A DNA stretch of 36,641 bases from Gammaproteobacteria bacterium (GTDB lineage: Bacteria > Pseudomonadota > Gammaproteobacteria > Pseudomonadales > Balneatricaceae): contig JAAERS010000062.1 of assembly GCA_024230095.1 (NCBI GenBank), forward strand, positions 1 through 36,641. The letters are read 5' to 3'. Positions 24,471-33,646 of the stretch are shown here, piece by piece. A program made the position numbers and the translations under genes. Position 1 is the first letter of the stretch. Every line of letters begins with the position of its first letter. The notes beneath the pieces are model-generated. The model did not search any database, was not told where the DNA came from, and saw nothing but the letters and a program-made list of their open reading frames with translations.

Positions 24471-25409
24471 CTATTTGGTGGCTTTTGATTCAGACCCTTT
24501 AGGTTGGACTAAGGCAAGACCTGTGAGCATCAATGCCAGCGCTAACCACACTAAAATATGGTGGGACTCGTTGAAGATGAGTATACCCAAAAATATGGCC
24601 GATAAGGTGACGAGATAGGCGACTTGGCTGGCAAATACCGCCCCCGTGCGGCTGACGAGCCATATATAGGCACCATAAGTGATGATGTGCAGTGCGCTAT
24701 TTAGTAATAACCCCCATTCAACACTGGTCCACGGTAAGTCAAGGCTGACCCAGGTGTCAGTCGCCAAAATTACTGGTGCTGAAACCACTACTCCCACAAT
24801 TGAAGAACCTCGTAGGGCATTGAAAGCGGTCATTTTAGGAGGCGTTGCTTGTGCCAAATAATTGCCTTCGGCACCATAGCAAAAGGGTGCGATGAGAGCG
24901 ATGGCCACCCAGATAGCCATGCTGGCATCGGGTAGGGCCGCATCGGGGCCCAGCAGCAACACCATAGCCGTACCACCTAACAGGATGCCCATAAGGCGGC
25001 TGGACTGGAGTTTCTCACTGCGTATGGCCAAGGCGATAAGTAAAGAAAACATGGGTACAGTAGCTATGCCAATGGCGATTAAGCCGGCCGGCAAGTGAGC
25101 GGCCACCGTGTAGGAAAAAGAGTTGGGGATTAGGGTACCGATGACGGCGACGATCAGATAAAACTGGAAGGCCTTTGGGTTCATGGGTAGGGGGTCTTTA
25201 CGCAGCCAACCAATGCCTGAAAGGACCACGGTACCCAATGCCATTTGCCAAAATGTGAGTCCTAGGCCATTGTGGCCTGTGGATGCCACGTGTTTGGAGA
25301 GCAATATGGAGGCGCCCCAAATAATGCCTAAAGTCAGCAAAGCCAAAAATGCGAGCGGCGGTGGTAAAGTTGGTTTCATAGGCTTACAAAGAGTCTGTAA
25401 ACGAGGCAT
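24471..25409 (-). CDS. EamA/DMT-family transporter
   Basis: The 312-residue membrane protein has ten hydrophobic segments in two homologous halves of about 140 residues. The first contains GIIWGASILLSKHVASTG and LIAIGIATVPMFSLLIALAI. The second contains WVAIALIAPFCYGAEGNYLAQA and AYLVTLSAIFLGILIFNESHH, the usual exporter pattern with the conserved Glu. The drug/metabolite family exports amino acids, metabolites or toxins; the substrate is unknown. An in-frame ATG at 25379 would give 302 residues and a more typical N-terminus, but neither start has a strong ribosome site. Confidence 0.87.
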   Translation of the reverse strand: MPRLQTLCKPMKPTLPPPLAFLALLTLGIIWGASILLSKHVASTGHNGLGLTFWQMALGTVVLSGIGWLRKDPLPMNPKAFQFYLIVAVIGTLIPNSFSYTVAAHLPAGLIAIGIATVPMFSLLIALAIRSEKLQSSRLMGILLGGTAMVLLLGPDAALPDASMAIWVAIALIAPFCYGAEGNYLAQATPPKMTAFNALRGSSIVGVVVSAPVILATDTWVSLDLPWTSVEWGLLLNSALHIITYGAYIWLVSRTGAVFASQVAYLVTLSAIFLGILIFNESHHILVWLALALMLTGLALVQPKGSESKATK

Positions 25410-25469
25410 GCTATATTAGCTTTTGCAGGTTTGTCTAGACCATCGTGCTAATGTTTTTTGTTTTCTGGC

Positions 25470-25814
25470 TTAGGGGAGCCATTGAAAGTGATGCATGCTG
25501 ACCTTGTGGTTTCGCAGTATGACCCCCTCTGACTCAAGTATATTGCGTTGCCGCCAATAGCCCTCAGTTTGTTCGGCAAAGGCCAATTTACCACTGGCCG
25601 TGATGACGCGATGCCAAGGTAGTATTGAGTCCTTGGGCAGGTGACGTAAGCAATAGCCTACCCAGCGTGCAGCGCCAGTTTGACCTGCTAAGTTGGCCAA
25701 TTGGCCATAGCTGGCTACTCTCCCATAAGGAATGGCGGCAATTACCTGATAAAGTTGCAACTTCGCCAGCTCTCTAGGGTCTATAGGGGTGTCGTTGTGG
25801 TTTTCATTCGCCAT
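25470..25814 (-). CDS. Alkyltransferase-like (ATL) DNA-binding protein, MGMT family
   Basis: A 114-residue protein matching the DNA-binding domain of O6-alkylguanine DNA alkyltransferase (IPYGRVASYGQLANLAG, ARWVGYCLRHLP, LESEGV). The active-site motif PCHRV reads PWHRV, so the acceptor Cys is replaced by Trp. This is the hallmark of ATL proteins such as E. coli YbaZ, which bind O6-alkylguanine without repairing it and direct the lesion to nucleotide excision repair. The length fits that group. It is a single gene, close to but separate from the EamA exporter. Confidence 0.92.
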   Translation of the reverse strand: MANENHNDTPIDPRELAKLQLYQVIAAIPYGRVASYGQLANLAGQTGAARWVGYCLRHLPKDSILPWHRVITASGKLAFAEQTEGYWRQRNILESEGVILRNHKVSMHHFQWLP

Positions 25815-25906
25815 GCCAACGTTTACCTTTCTTTACCAACAAGGTGTTTCAATAGTTTACTATGCCCCCATGTAGTAAGACATGTATCTAGAGGATTGAC
25901 ACAGTT

Positions 25907-26398
25907 ATGCGTTTCTTATTTTTGTTGTTTATTGTTGTGCCCATTGTAGAGATTACCGTGTTGATTCAAGTGGGGCAAATGATTGGTGCTCTGTGGACCA
26001 TTGCTTTAGTGGTATCGACGGCTTTTATTGGCATTAACATGCTGCGCGCACAAGGTATGGCTACCTTGAATCGAGCTAATTGGCGCATGCAGTCCGGGCA
26101 ATTGCCAGCGCAAGAAATGGTGGAGGGTATCTTTTTAGCTATTGGTGGCGCCCTGTTGTTGACCCCTGGATTTATTACTGATGCTTTTGGTTTTATGTGC
26201 CTGTTACCCTTTACTCGACGTTGGATGGCGAACGCCCTTAAAGGTCGGTTCGTAATGATGGGTGCCCGTCACTTCTCTCAAGGCCCCTTTGCCCGAGACG
26301 GTAATGGTTTTCACTCAGACTCTACGACCATCGAGGGTGAGTTTGAAGCGCACACTGACGACCGCGACCCTGAATCAGATCGGGATCGGCTAAAGTAG
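25907..26398 (+). CDS. fxsA: FxsA-family membrane protein
   Basis: This 163-residue inner-membrane protein starts MRFLFLLFIVVPIVEITVLIQVG and shows GALWTIALVVSTAFIGINMLRAQG and GALLLTPGFITDAFGFMCLLP, typical of FxsA. There are about three to four membrane segments and a charged cytoplasmic tail (EGEFEAHTDDRDPESDRDR). E. coli FxsA alleviates phage T7 exclusion by the F plasmid when overexpressed; its normal role is not known. It lies directly upstream of groESL, a neighbourhood seen in several gammaproteobacteria. Confidence 0.92.
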   Translation: MRFLFLLFIVVPIVEITVLIQVGQMIGALWTIALVVSTAFIGINMLRAQGMATLNRANWRMQSGQLPAQEMVEGIFLAIGGALLLTPGFITDAFGFMCLLPFTRRWMANALKGRFVMMGARHFSQGPFARDGNGFHSDSTTIEGEFEAHTDDRDPESDRDRLK

Positions 26399-26536
26399 TC
26401 GTATTCGTATTAACGTTGGACCTTGATTCCGATAGCGGTGCTATTTGATTGGATGGCAGCGTCACCCATACATTCACCTCATCATGCTACTTAGGTCTTG
26501 TTTGATAAAAAAACCCACTTTTTTTCTGTGCCTACC

Positions 26537-26562
26537 ATTGAAAAGCCAAATACACCCCATAT
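26537..26562 (+). promoter_or_regulatory. Heat-shock (sigma-32 type) promoter of groES-groEL
   Basis: ATTGAA at 26537-26542 and CCCCATAT at 26555-26562 are separated by 12 bases. The E. coli groE promoter has CTTGAA, 13 bases and CCCCATTT. The match of the -10 box is strong, the -35 differs at its first base, and the spacer is one base short. Transcription would start about 100 bases upstream of groES. Confidence 0.7.
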
Positions 26563-26670
26563 CTAGCAAAACAGACACGATGGTATTGTTGTAATAGCCA
26601 ATCGTGAATTCCATAAAAAACCCGCTTCTATACAAATGAAGCCAAGCATAAATTTAGGAGTAAAAGCGAA

Positions 26671-26964
26671 ATGAGCATCCGTCCTTTACACGATCGCGTT
26701 GTTATTCGTCGCCAAGAAGAAGAAGCAACGAGTGCCGGTGGCATCGTACTACCAGGTAGTGCGGCTGAAAAACCAAATCAAGGTGAAGTTATTGCCGTCG
26801 GTTCAGGCCGTGTAAACAGCAATGGCGACGTACAAGCCATGAGCGTTCAGGTTGGAGACATTGTCCTGTTCGGTCAATACGCTGGCAACAATACCGTGAA
26901 GATGAATGGCGAAGAGCTATTGATCATGAGCGAAGGCGAGATTTACGGCGTAATTGAGTCTTAA
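26671..26964 (+). CDS. groES: Co-chaperonin GroES
   Basis: A 97-residue protein, the standard length. It has the N-terminal [18 protein letters not shown], the mobile loop [21 protein letters not shown]-type region and the C-terminal [17 protein letters not shown]. GroES forms the heptameric lid of the GroEL folding chamber. AGGAG at 26656-26660 supports the ATG. groEL follows after 58 bases, and the heat-shock-type promoter upstream serves both genes. Confidence 0.98.
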   Translation: MSIRPLHDRVVIRRQEEEATSAGGIVLPGSAAEKPNQGEVIAVGSGRVNSNGDVQAMSVQVGDIVLFGQYAGNNTVKMNGEELLIMSEGEIYGVIES

Positions 26965-26977
26965 TTTCAAATTTTAA

Positions 26978-28675
<1,698 letters not shown>

Positions 28676-28710
28676 TTATCATGTGACCTAGTCACTGACG
28701 CTCCTAGCGT

Positions 28711-28748
28711 AAAAAAACCCGAAAGTCACTGATTTTCGGGTTTTTTTT
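28711..28748 (+). terminator. Strong terminator of groESL
   Basis: An A run, the stem CCCGAAA/TTTCGGG with a loop of about nine bases and a run of eight T residues make a textbook rho-independent terminator 35 bases after the groEL stop. Confidence 0.92.
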
Positions 28749-28960
28749 GGCACTAAAATGCCATTGCTTATGAGTGTGTCGTGAGCAGCTTAAAAGGGTC
28801 TATCAAGAACTGGTTTTATCTACCGCCTTTATGACAAGGCATGCCAGCATTAGTTACGCTTCCAACCCCTAATCATTTTCACATAAGAGTATGCCTTATC
28901 TATCGAATTTGAACCCGATCCCTGCTATTCTTCTCGCTTTCAATTAATGGGTACTAATGC

Positions 28961-29887
28961 ATGCAGCCCATGCTTTCCATACAAAATCTTACTAAAACCT
29001 ATGCCGGTGGCAATTGTGCTCTTAGCGACGTTAATTTGGACGTGGCCAAAGGGGAGATTCTGGCTTTACTTGGCCCTAATGGTGCTGGTAAGACCACCAT
29101 GATTTCTATTATCTGTGGCATTGTTACAGCAACCAGTGGCAAAGTGCTAGTGGGTGGTTATGATAACGTCCGCGATTATCGACAGGCTCGCAGCTTGATT
29201 GGTCTAGTACCCCAAGAGTTAACGACGGATGCCTTTGAGACACCTTGGGATAACTTGTCATTTAGTCGTGGACTATTTGGCTTGCCCAGCAATCCGGCTT
29301 TAGTAGAGAAGGTGCTAAAAGACCTTTCTCTATGGGACAAAAAAGACAGTCGTATTATGACCTTGTCTGGCGGGATGAAGCGGCGCTTACTTATTGCTAA
29401 GGCATTGGTGCACGAACCCAAGGTGTTGTTTCTAGATGAGCCTACAGCCGGTGTTGATGTGGAATTACGCCAGGATATGTGGCGTTTGGTAAAAGAAATG
29501 CAAGAACAGGGTGTGACAGTGGTATTGACTACCCATTACATCGAAGAAGCCGAAGCCATTGCCGATCGCGTGGGCATCATTAATGCTGGCAAGTTGGTAT
29601 TGGTGGAAGATAAGACGGCATTGATGGCTAATATGGGGCAGAAGCAACTACAGATCGATTTAAAAGCGCCTTTGAATAGTCTGCCAGATTCATTGCAGGC
29701 TTTAGGCTTTAGCTTGCAGAAAAAAGGCTGGCAGCTTTTGTTGAAGTATCAAGGTAATGATAAGCAAGTAGAGGTGGGCGCTATGCTGGCCGCTGTTTAC
29801 GCAGCGGGTATAGAGGTGGCGGATATTCATACGGCTCAATCTTCATTGGAAGAAATATTCATCGAACTATTGCAGGAGGGCTCATGA
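28961..29887 (+). CDS. yadG: ABC transporter ATP-binding protein (YadG-like, ABC-2 export type)
   Basis: The 308-residue ATPase has Walker [10 protein letters not shown] at 38-46, LVPQEL as Q-loop, the signature LSGGMKRRL, Walker [13 protein letters not shown] and the switch His in [12 protein letters not shown]-terminal regulatory part of about 80 residues follows. It aligns by eye with E. coli YadG, including DLWDKKDSR-type and [15 protein letters not shown] segments. The partner permease overlaps its stop by four bases (ATGA at 29884). An in-frame ATG at 28970 is an alternative start. The substrate of YadGH is not established. Confidence 0.9.
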   Translation: MQPMLSIQNLTKTYAGGNCALSDVNLDVAKGEILALLGPNGAGKTTMISIICGIVTATSGKVLVGGYDNVRDYRQARSLIGLVPQELTTDAFETPWDNLSFSRGLFGLPSNPALVEKVLKDLSLWDKKDSRIMTLSGGMKRRLLIAKALVHEPKVLFLDEPTAGVDVELRQDMWRLVKEMQEQGVTVVLTTHYIEEAEAIADRVGIINAGKLVLVEDKTALMANMGQKQLQIDLKAPLNSLPDSLQALGFSLQKKGWQLLLKYQGNDKQVEVGAMLAAVYAAGIEVADIHTAQSSLEEIFIELLQEGS

Positions 29888-30645
29888 ATTGGCGTGCTAT
29901 CTGGGCTATTTATAAGTTTGAAATGGCGCGCACACGGCGCACCATTACCCAAAGCATCGTATCACCCGTGATTTCAACGTGTCTCTATTTTGTGGTCTTT
30001 GGTGGCGCTATCGGCTCACGTATACAACAAGTGGATGGGATAGAATACGGTGCTTTTATTGTGCCGGGTCTAATTATGCTATCGATCATGACACAAAGTT
30101 TGTCAAATGGATCATTTGGTATCTATTTTCCTAAGTTTTCTGGCACTATTTATGAAATACTTTCAGCGCCCATTTCTTTTTGGGAGGCCACCATCGGTTA
30201 TGTTGGGGCGGCGGCTAGCAAGTCTATGCTTATTGGCTTGATTATATTGTTTACAGCAGGCTTTTTTGTGCCATTGCAAATTGCCCATCCACTGTGGATG
30301 GTGACATTTTTACTGCTAACTTGCATTACTTTTAGTTTGTTTGGTTTTTTGATTGGAATTTGGGCTGATGGCTTTGAAAAGCTACAATTGATCCCATTAT
30401 TAGTGGTTACTCCCTTGGTTTTTTTGGGTGGGGCTTTTTATAGTATCGATATGTTGTCGGAAACTTGGCAAACCATCACCTTGTTTAATCCTGTGGTGTA
30501 TTTGATCAGTGGTTTTCGCTGGAGTTTTTACGAAATTTCTGATGTCGGTGTTGGCCTGAGTTTGTTTATGGTAATGGTCTTTTTGGGAATTTGTCTAGGG
30601 TTGGTTGGTTACATTTTCAAAACCGGCTACCGCATTAAGCAGTAA
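29884..30645 (+). CDS. yadH: ABC-2 type transporter permease (YadH-like)
   Basis: A 253-residue permease with six hydrophobic segments and a cytoplasmic amphipathic N-terminus ([24 protein letters not shown]). The conserved ABC-2 loop reads [24 protein letters not shown], and the later block [28 protein letters not shown] followed by [15 protein letters not shown] is typical of YadH. With the upstream ATPase it forms an exporter; the length equals that of the E. coli family. Start is fixed by the ATGA overlap. Confidence 0.9.
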   Translation: MNWRAIWAIYKFEMARTRRTITQSIVSPVISTCLYFVVFGGAIGSRIQQVDGIEYGAFIVPGLIMLSIMTQSLSNGSFGIYFPKFSGTIYEILSAPISFWEATIGYVGAAASKSMLIGLIILFTAGFFVPLQIAHPLWMVTFLLLTCITFSLFGFLIGIWADGFEKLQLIPLLVVTPLVFLGGAFYSIDMLSETWQTITLFNPVVYLISGFRWSFYEISDVGVGLSLFMVMVFLGICLGLVGYIFKTGYRIKQ

Positions 30646-30654
30646 GGAAAAAAT

Positions 30655-31335
30655 ATGTCTGAGTGGTTGCGTGATAGTTTGTCATTTTGTCTTACTTATT
30701 GGTGGGCCTTTGTTGCCCTAATTGTACCCATTGCTGGGCTACGTGAATTTTTGATGATCCAAACTGAATGGTACGGTATTAGTTCTGGTATAGAGACATT
30801 GCCTGATATGTTCCTCTGGTCATTGTTGGCGGTGGTGATCATTGAATCGTTTCTACAGATTAGTGTCATCATTTTGGTACAGGCTATATTAGGCAAGCAA
30901 AATCAAGGCTTTGCCCAGCGCAGTAGTCGGGCATTGATGATAATGTTGCCGTTCATTTTTATGGAACTGATGATGGGCTTTAGTGTGGCGGCCGGTTTGT
31001 TGGTGTTTATTGTGCCGGGCATATTTATCTTGGTCCGCCTGTCCCTGGCACCCTATTTTTTGGTTATTCAAAGTCGAGGTGCCTTAGCTAGTCTGAAAGA
31101 TAGCTGGGCCTGCAGTCGCGGTTATGGTTGGGACTTGTTCTTTGGTTTGCTGGTCACAACCTTGGTGAGTTTGATTCCTACCTTCTTTATGTTAGAAGGC
31201 ACTGATTCGAGTACGGCACTGTTAAGTAACGCTGTATTGAGTGTGCTGAGTACCTGCCTGGGTGTTTGGGGGGCGGTGTTCTTCTATCGTGCCTTTGATT
31301 ATGTGCAGGCTAACCCTCGCTTTGTTGATCAGTAA
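30655..31335 (+). CDS. YciC-like integral membrane protein of unknown function
   Basis: This 226-residue protein has about five to six membrane segments and almost no soluble part. The block GALASLKDSWACSRGYGWDLFFGLL resembles the conserved GAL-x-SW-x-x-(T/S)RG motif of YciC (UPF0259) and related proteins. No enzymatic motif is seen. It starts nine bases after the yadH stop with AAGGAAAAA before the ATG, so it belongs to the same operon and might assist the exporter. The family assignment is tentative. Confidence 0.7.
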   Translation: MSEWLRDSLSFCLTYWWAFVALIVPIAGLREFLMIQTEWYGISSGIETLPDMFLWSLLAVVIIESFLQISVIILVQAILGKQNQGFAQRSSRALMIMLPFIFMELMMGFSVAAGLLVFIVPGIFILVRLSLAPYFLVIQSRGALASLKDSWACSRGYGWDLFFGLLVTTLVSLIPTFFMLEGTDSSTALLSNAVLSVLSTCLGVWGAVFFYRAFDYVQANPRFVDQ

Positions 31336-31354
31336 AAAGTACAGATATTGGGAG

Positions 31355-31383
31355 CTGGCCTGTTGGTATGGACAATAGGCCAG
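31355..31383. terminator. Hairpin between convergent genes
   Basis: An 11-bp stem with one G-U pair (CTGGCCTGTTG at 31355-31365, CAATAGGCCAG at 31373-31383) and a 7-base loop lies between the two convergent stops. The + strand tail TTATTATTGTT is T-rich but interrupted. It may terminate both units. Confidence 0.55.
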
Positions 31384-31386
31384 TTA

Positions 31387-31572
31387 TTATTGTTCTGGCA
31401 TCAACAGTTCATGGCCAACTACCTTGTCCATAAGGTGATAGGGCACACGAAACAGTTTACCTTCGTACTTGATCTGCGCATAATCACGAAACATCTTGAT
31501 GACCGTGCAGTTGATGATGCTATTGCCGTTTTTTACGCGCACAATATTGTGATTGTGTAGTTTAATGCTCAT
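31387..31572 (-). CDS. Small conserved-looking protein coupled to the thioesterase
   Basis: A 61-residue frame beginning MSIKLHNHNIVRVKNGNS, rich in short beta-strand-like stretches (CTVIKMFRDYAQIKYEGKLFRVPYHLM), perhaps an SH3-like or KOW-like barrel. The ATG overlaps the thioesterase stop (ATGA at 31572-31569), which supports coupled translation. A terminator-like hairpin begins just after its stop. I do not recognise the family. The opposite strand also has an ORF here, but it lacks any such context. Confidence 0.6.
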   Translation of the reverse strand: MSIKLHNHNIVRVKNGNSIINCTVIKMFRDYAQIKYEGKLFRVPYHLMDKVVGHELLMPEQ

Positions 31573-32012
31573 GCTAGGCTTTGAATACGTTGCGCTATGG
31601 CTTGGCTGATGGGCTCTGTGACCTCGCAACTGGTCAGTGCTTGGTAGTCATAATACACACACAGGCTGCTTGCTTTGGCGGCAATCTTGCCTTGTTTTTT
31701 GCTAAACAGTACCTGCTCTAAAGTGATTTTTTTGGCACCGGTTTGTTTAATATTAGTGCCTACGTAAATGGTGTCGGGGTAGGTGATAGGCGTTAGGTAG
31801 TCGCAAGTAATAGAAGCCAAAATAGGTCCTTTTTTGCTGGCTTTGACGTCCTTGCCCATGCCCAAATGCTCTAGCATGTTGATGCGACCATCTTCAAAGT
31901 AGCGAATATACACGGTATTGTTGACGTGTTGGAACGCATCCATCTCGCCCCACTTCACATCCACTGGCATAATTTCCATATATTGTTGTTTAAAATGTGC
32001 TAGGTCGATCAT
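31569..32012 (-). CDS. Acyl-CoA thioesterase, hot-dog fold (4HBT/YbgC type)
   Basis: The 147-residue protein carries the hot-dog thioesterase signature VKWGEMDAFQHVNNTVYIRYFEDGR at about residues 19-43, with the catalytic Asp in EMDAFQHVNN, then CDYLTPITYPDTIYVGTN and VLFSKKQGKIAAKASSLCVYYD. These enzymes cleave acyl-CoA or acyl carrier protein thioesters as homotetramers or dimers. The acyl specificity cannot be read. It is the first gene of a two-gene - strand unit and is divergent from yciB. Confidence 0.9.
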   Translation of the reverse strand: MIDLAHFKQQYMEIMPVDVKWGEMDAFQHVNNTVYIRYFEDGRINMLEHLGMGKDVKASKKGPILASITCDYLTPITYPDTIYVGTNIKQTGAKKITLEQVLFSKKQGKIAAKASSLCVYYDYQALTSCEVTEPISQAIAQRIQSLA

Positions 32013-32207
32013 TGTAATGCCTCGAAAAGGTACCTATGTGGTTGTGAAAAAATAGTCATAAAACTACAAAAAGTCAGGCAGGTAAGTATGGCGTGGACAA
32101 CAATTTATCAGATTCTCATGCTACAATGCTAGCCATTGACTCTTTGGTGTTGCACTTACGGATTGGCGTGCAATATCACGACATTATTTAGCTAACCTGA
32201 TAATACT

Positions 32208-32768
32208 ATGAAATTGATTCTCGACTTCTTCCCCATTGTTATTTTCTTTATCGTTTACAAGATGACCGGTGATCTAATCACAGCCACAGCGGTATTGATA
32301 CCGGCTACTATTTTACAGATGGTTTATACCAAGTGGTCGACAGGAAAAATTGAAAAAATGCAGCTTGTCACCCTAGTAATGGTGGTGTTTTTTGGCGGTA
32401 TGACGGTCCTGTTAAAAGACGGTGACTTTATTAAGTGGAAACCTACCGTGGTGAATTGGTTGTTTGGTGTGGTGTTCCTGGCCAGCCAGTTTGTGGGCAA
32501 AAAACCTGTGGTGCAGCGCATTATGGAACAGGGGGTGCAATTACCCCATAAGGCTTGGCGTGGTTTGAATCAGGCTTGGGTTGGTTTTTTTATCTCAATG
32601 GGCGTAGTTAACTTGTACGTGGCCTTCAATTATAGTGAAGAAACTTGGGTCGACTTTAAGCTTTTTGGCATGTTGGGATTAACCTTGGTATTTATTGTGG
32701 CGCAGGGCTTCTACATCGCTAAGTACATGTCTCACCAATCTGATACCACCCAACAAGAGGAAGATTAA
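32208..32768 (+). CDS. yciB: Inner membrane protein YciB (septation protein A family)
   Basis: A 186-residue protein with five hydrophobic segments. It matches E. coli YciB throughout: LILDFFPIVIFFIVYKM, ATAVLIPATILQMVYTKW, VFFGGMTVLLKDGDFIKWKPTVVNWLF, KKPVVQRIM, LNQAWVGFFISMGVVNLYVAF and DFKLFGMLGLTLVFIVAQGFYI. YciB is linked to cell-envelope and division integrity. No clear Shine-Dalgarno precedes the ATG. YciI-family and cyclophilin genes follow closely, forming a likely operon. Confidence 0.95.
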   Translation: MKLILDFFPIVIFFIVYKMTGDLITATAVLIPATILQMVYTKWSTGKIEKMQLVTLVMVVFFGGMTVLLKDGDFIKWKPTVVNWLFGVVFLASQFVGKKPVVQRIMEQGVQLPHKAWRGLNQAWVGFFISMGVVNLYVAFNYSEETWVDFKLFGMLGLTLVFIVAQGFYIAKYMSHQSDTTQQEED

Positions 32769-32769
32769 T

Positions 32770-33063
32770 ATGTTGTTTGCTTTTTTTGCTCAAGATGTCG
32801 AGAACAGTTTGGCAAATCGCTTGGCTGCACGACCTGATCATTTGGCTAGGTTAACAGCGCTTAATGACGCTGGTCGTTTGGTCTTGGCAGGGCCGCACCC
32901 GAACCCAGACGGTGAGGGTTTTACTGGTAGCTTGATTGTGGCTGATTTCGATCACATTGACGCCGCCGTAGCCTGGGCTAATGACGATCCTTATATGGCG
33001 GCTGGCGTTTATGAAGGGGTGATTGTAAAACCATTCAAGCAAGCCTTGCCTGTGACGGATTAA
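32770..33063 (+). CDS. YciI-family protein
   Basis: This 97-residue protein (MLFAFFAQDVENSLANRLAAR) has the ferredoxin-like YciI fold signature: an HLARL helix, GRLVLAGPHPNPDGEGFTGSLIVADF and AVAWANDDPYMAAGVYEGVIVKPFKQ. Family members keep a His/Asp pair (His in RPDHLARL, Asp in ANDDPY) that suggests an enzyme, but the reaction is not settled. The ATG at 32770 is one base after the yciB stop; a frame from 32695 would overlap yciB and is unlikely. yciB-yciI adjacency is also found in E. coli. Confidence 0.93.
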   Translation: MLFAFFAQDVENSLANRLAARPDHLARLTALNDAGRLVLAGPHPNPDGEGFTGSLIVADFDHIDAAVAWANDDPYMAAGVYEGVIVKPFKQALPVTD

Positions 33064-33078
33064 TCAGGAGAAAGTAAG

Positions 33079-33627
33079 ATGCGTATATTAGCTGTGGTAC
33101 TGGCATTGGTACTTAGTACCAGTGTTTTCGCAAAAACTGAGCGAGTTGAGCTGCTTACTTCAGAGGGCCAGATTATTCTGGAGTTGTACCCTGATAAGGC
33201 CCCTAAGACTGTCGATAATTTTATCGAATATGTACGCACTCGTTTTTACAGTGAGACCTTGTTTCATCGTGTGATTCCCGGTTTTATGATTCAAGGCGGA
33301 GGCTTTAATGTCCAAGGTGAGCGCAAGAACACAAAGGCGCCAATCGTTAACGAATCTGACAATGGTTTAAGTAACGAGCGAGGCACGATTGCCATGGCAC
33401 GTACGAACGATCCACACAGCGCCACATCGCAATTTTTTATTAATCATGCTAACAATCCATTTCTTGATCGCAGTACCAGTAGTTATGGTTATACGGTTTT
33501 TGGTCGCGTGGTGCGAGGCATGGAAGTGGTAGATAAAATTGCACAAGTTGCCACGCGCACTAACGGCATGATGCGTGATTGGCCGCAACAGCCAGTGCGG
33601 ATTTTTAAAGCCTATTATTTGGACTAA
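33079..33627 (+). CDS. ppiA: Periplasmic peptidyl-prolyl cis-trans isomerase (cyclophilin, PpiA type)
   Basis: The 182-residue protein has an 18-residue signal peptide (cleavage after VFA) and a single cyclophilin domain. The active-site blocks are FHRVIPGFMIQGGGF, RGTIAMARTNDPHSATSQFFIN and YGYTVFGRVVRGMEVVDKI, including the catalytic Arg. It speeds proline isomerisation during folding of exported proteins. The upstream CAGGAGAAAG supports the ATG at 33079, 15 bases after the YciI stop. The exported form distinguishes it from cytoplasmic PpiB. Confidence 0.93.
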   Translation: MRILAVVLALVLSTSVFAKTERVELLTSEGQIILELYPDKAPKTVDNFIEYVRTRFYSETLFHRVIPGFMIQGGGFNVQGERKNTKAPIVNESDNGLSNERGTIAMARTNDPHSATSQFFINHANNPFLDRSTSSYGYTVFGRVVRGMEVVDKIAQVATRTNGMMRDWPQQPVRIFKAYYLD

Positions 33628-33646
33628 GCTGGCAGCATAGAAACCC

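Noticed and set aside
28903-28925. Sequence resembling a tRNA T-loop on the - strand (GGGTTCAAATTCG)
   Set aside because: The conserved closing G-C pair of the T arm is absent and no acceptor stem, anticodon arm or CCA-proximal end can be built around it.
31348-31560. 70-residue + strand ORF
   Set aside because: It is antisense to the small - strand protein, overlaps the terminator hairpin, has no ribosome site and looks like a shadow frame.
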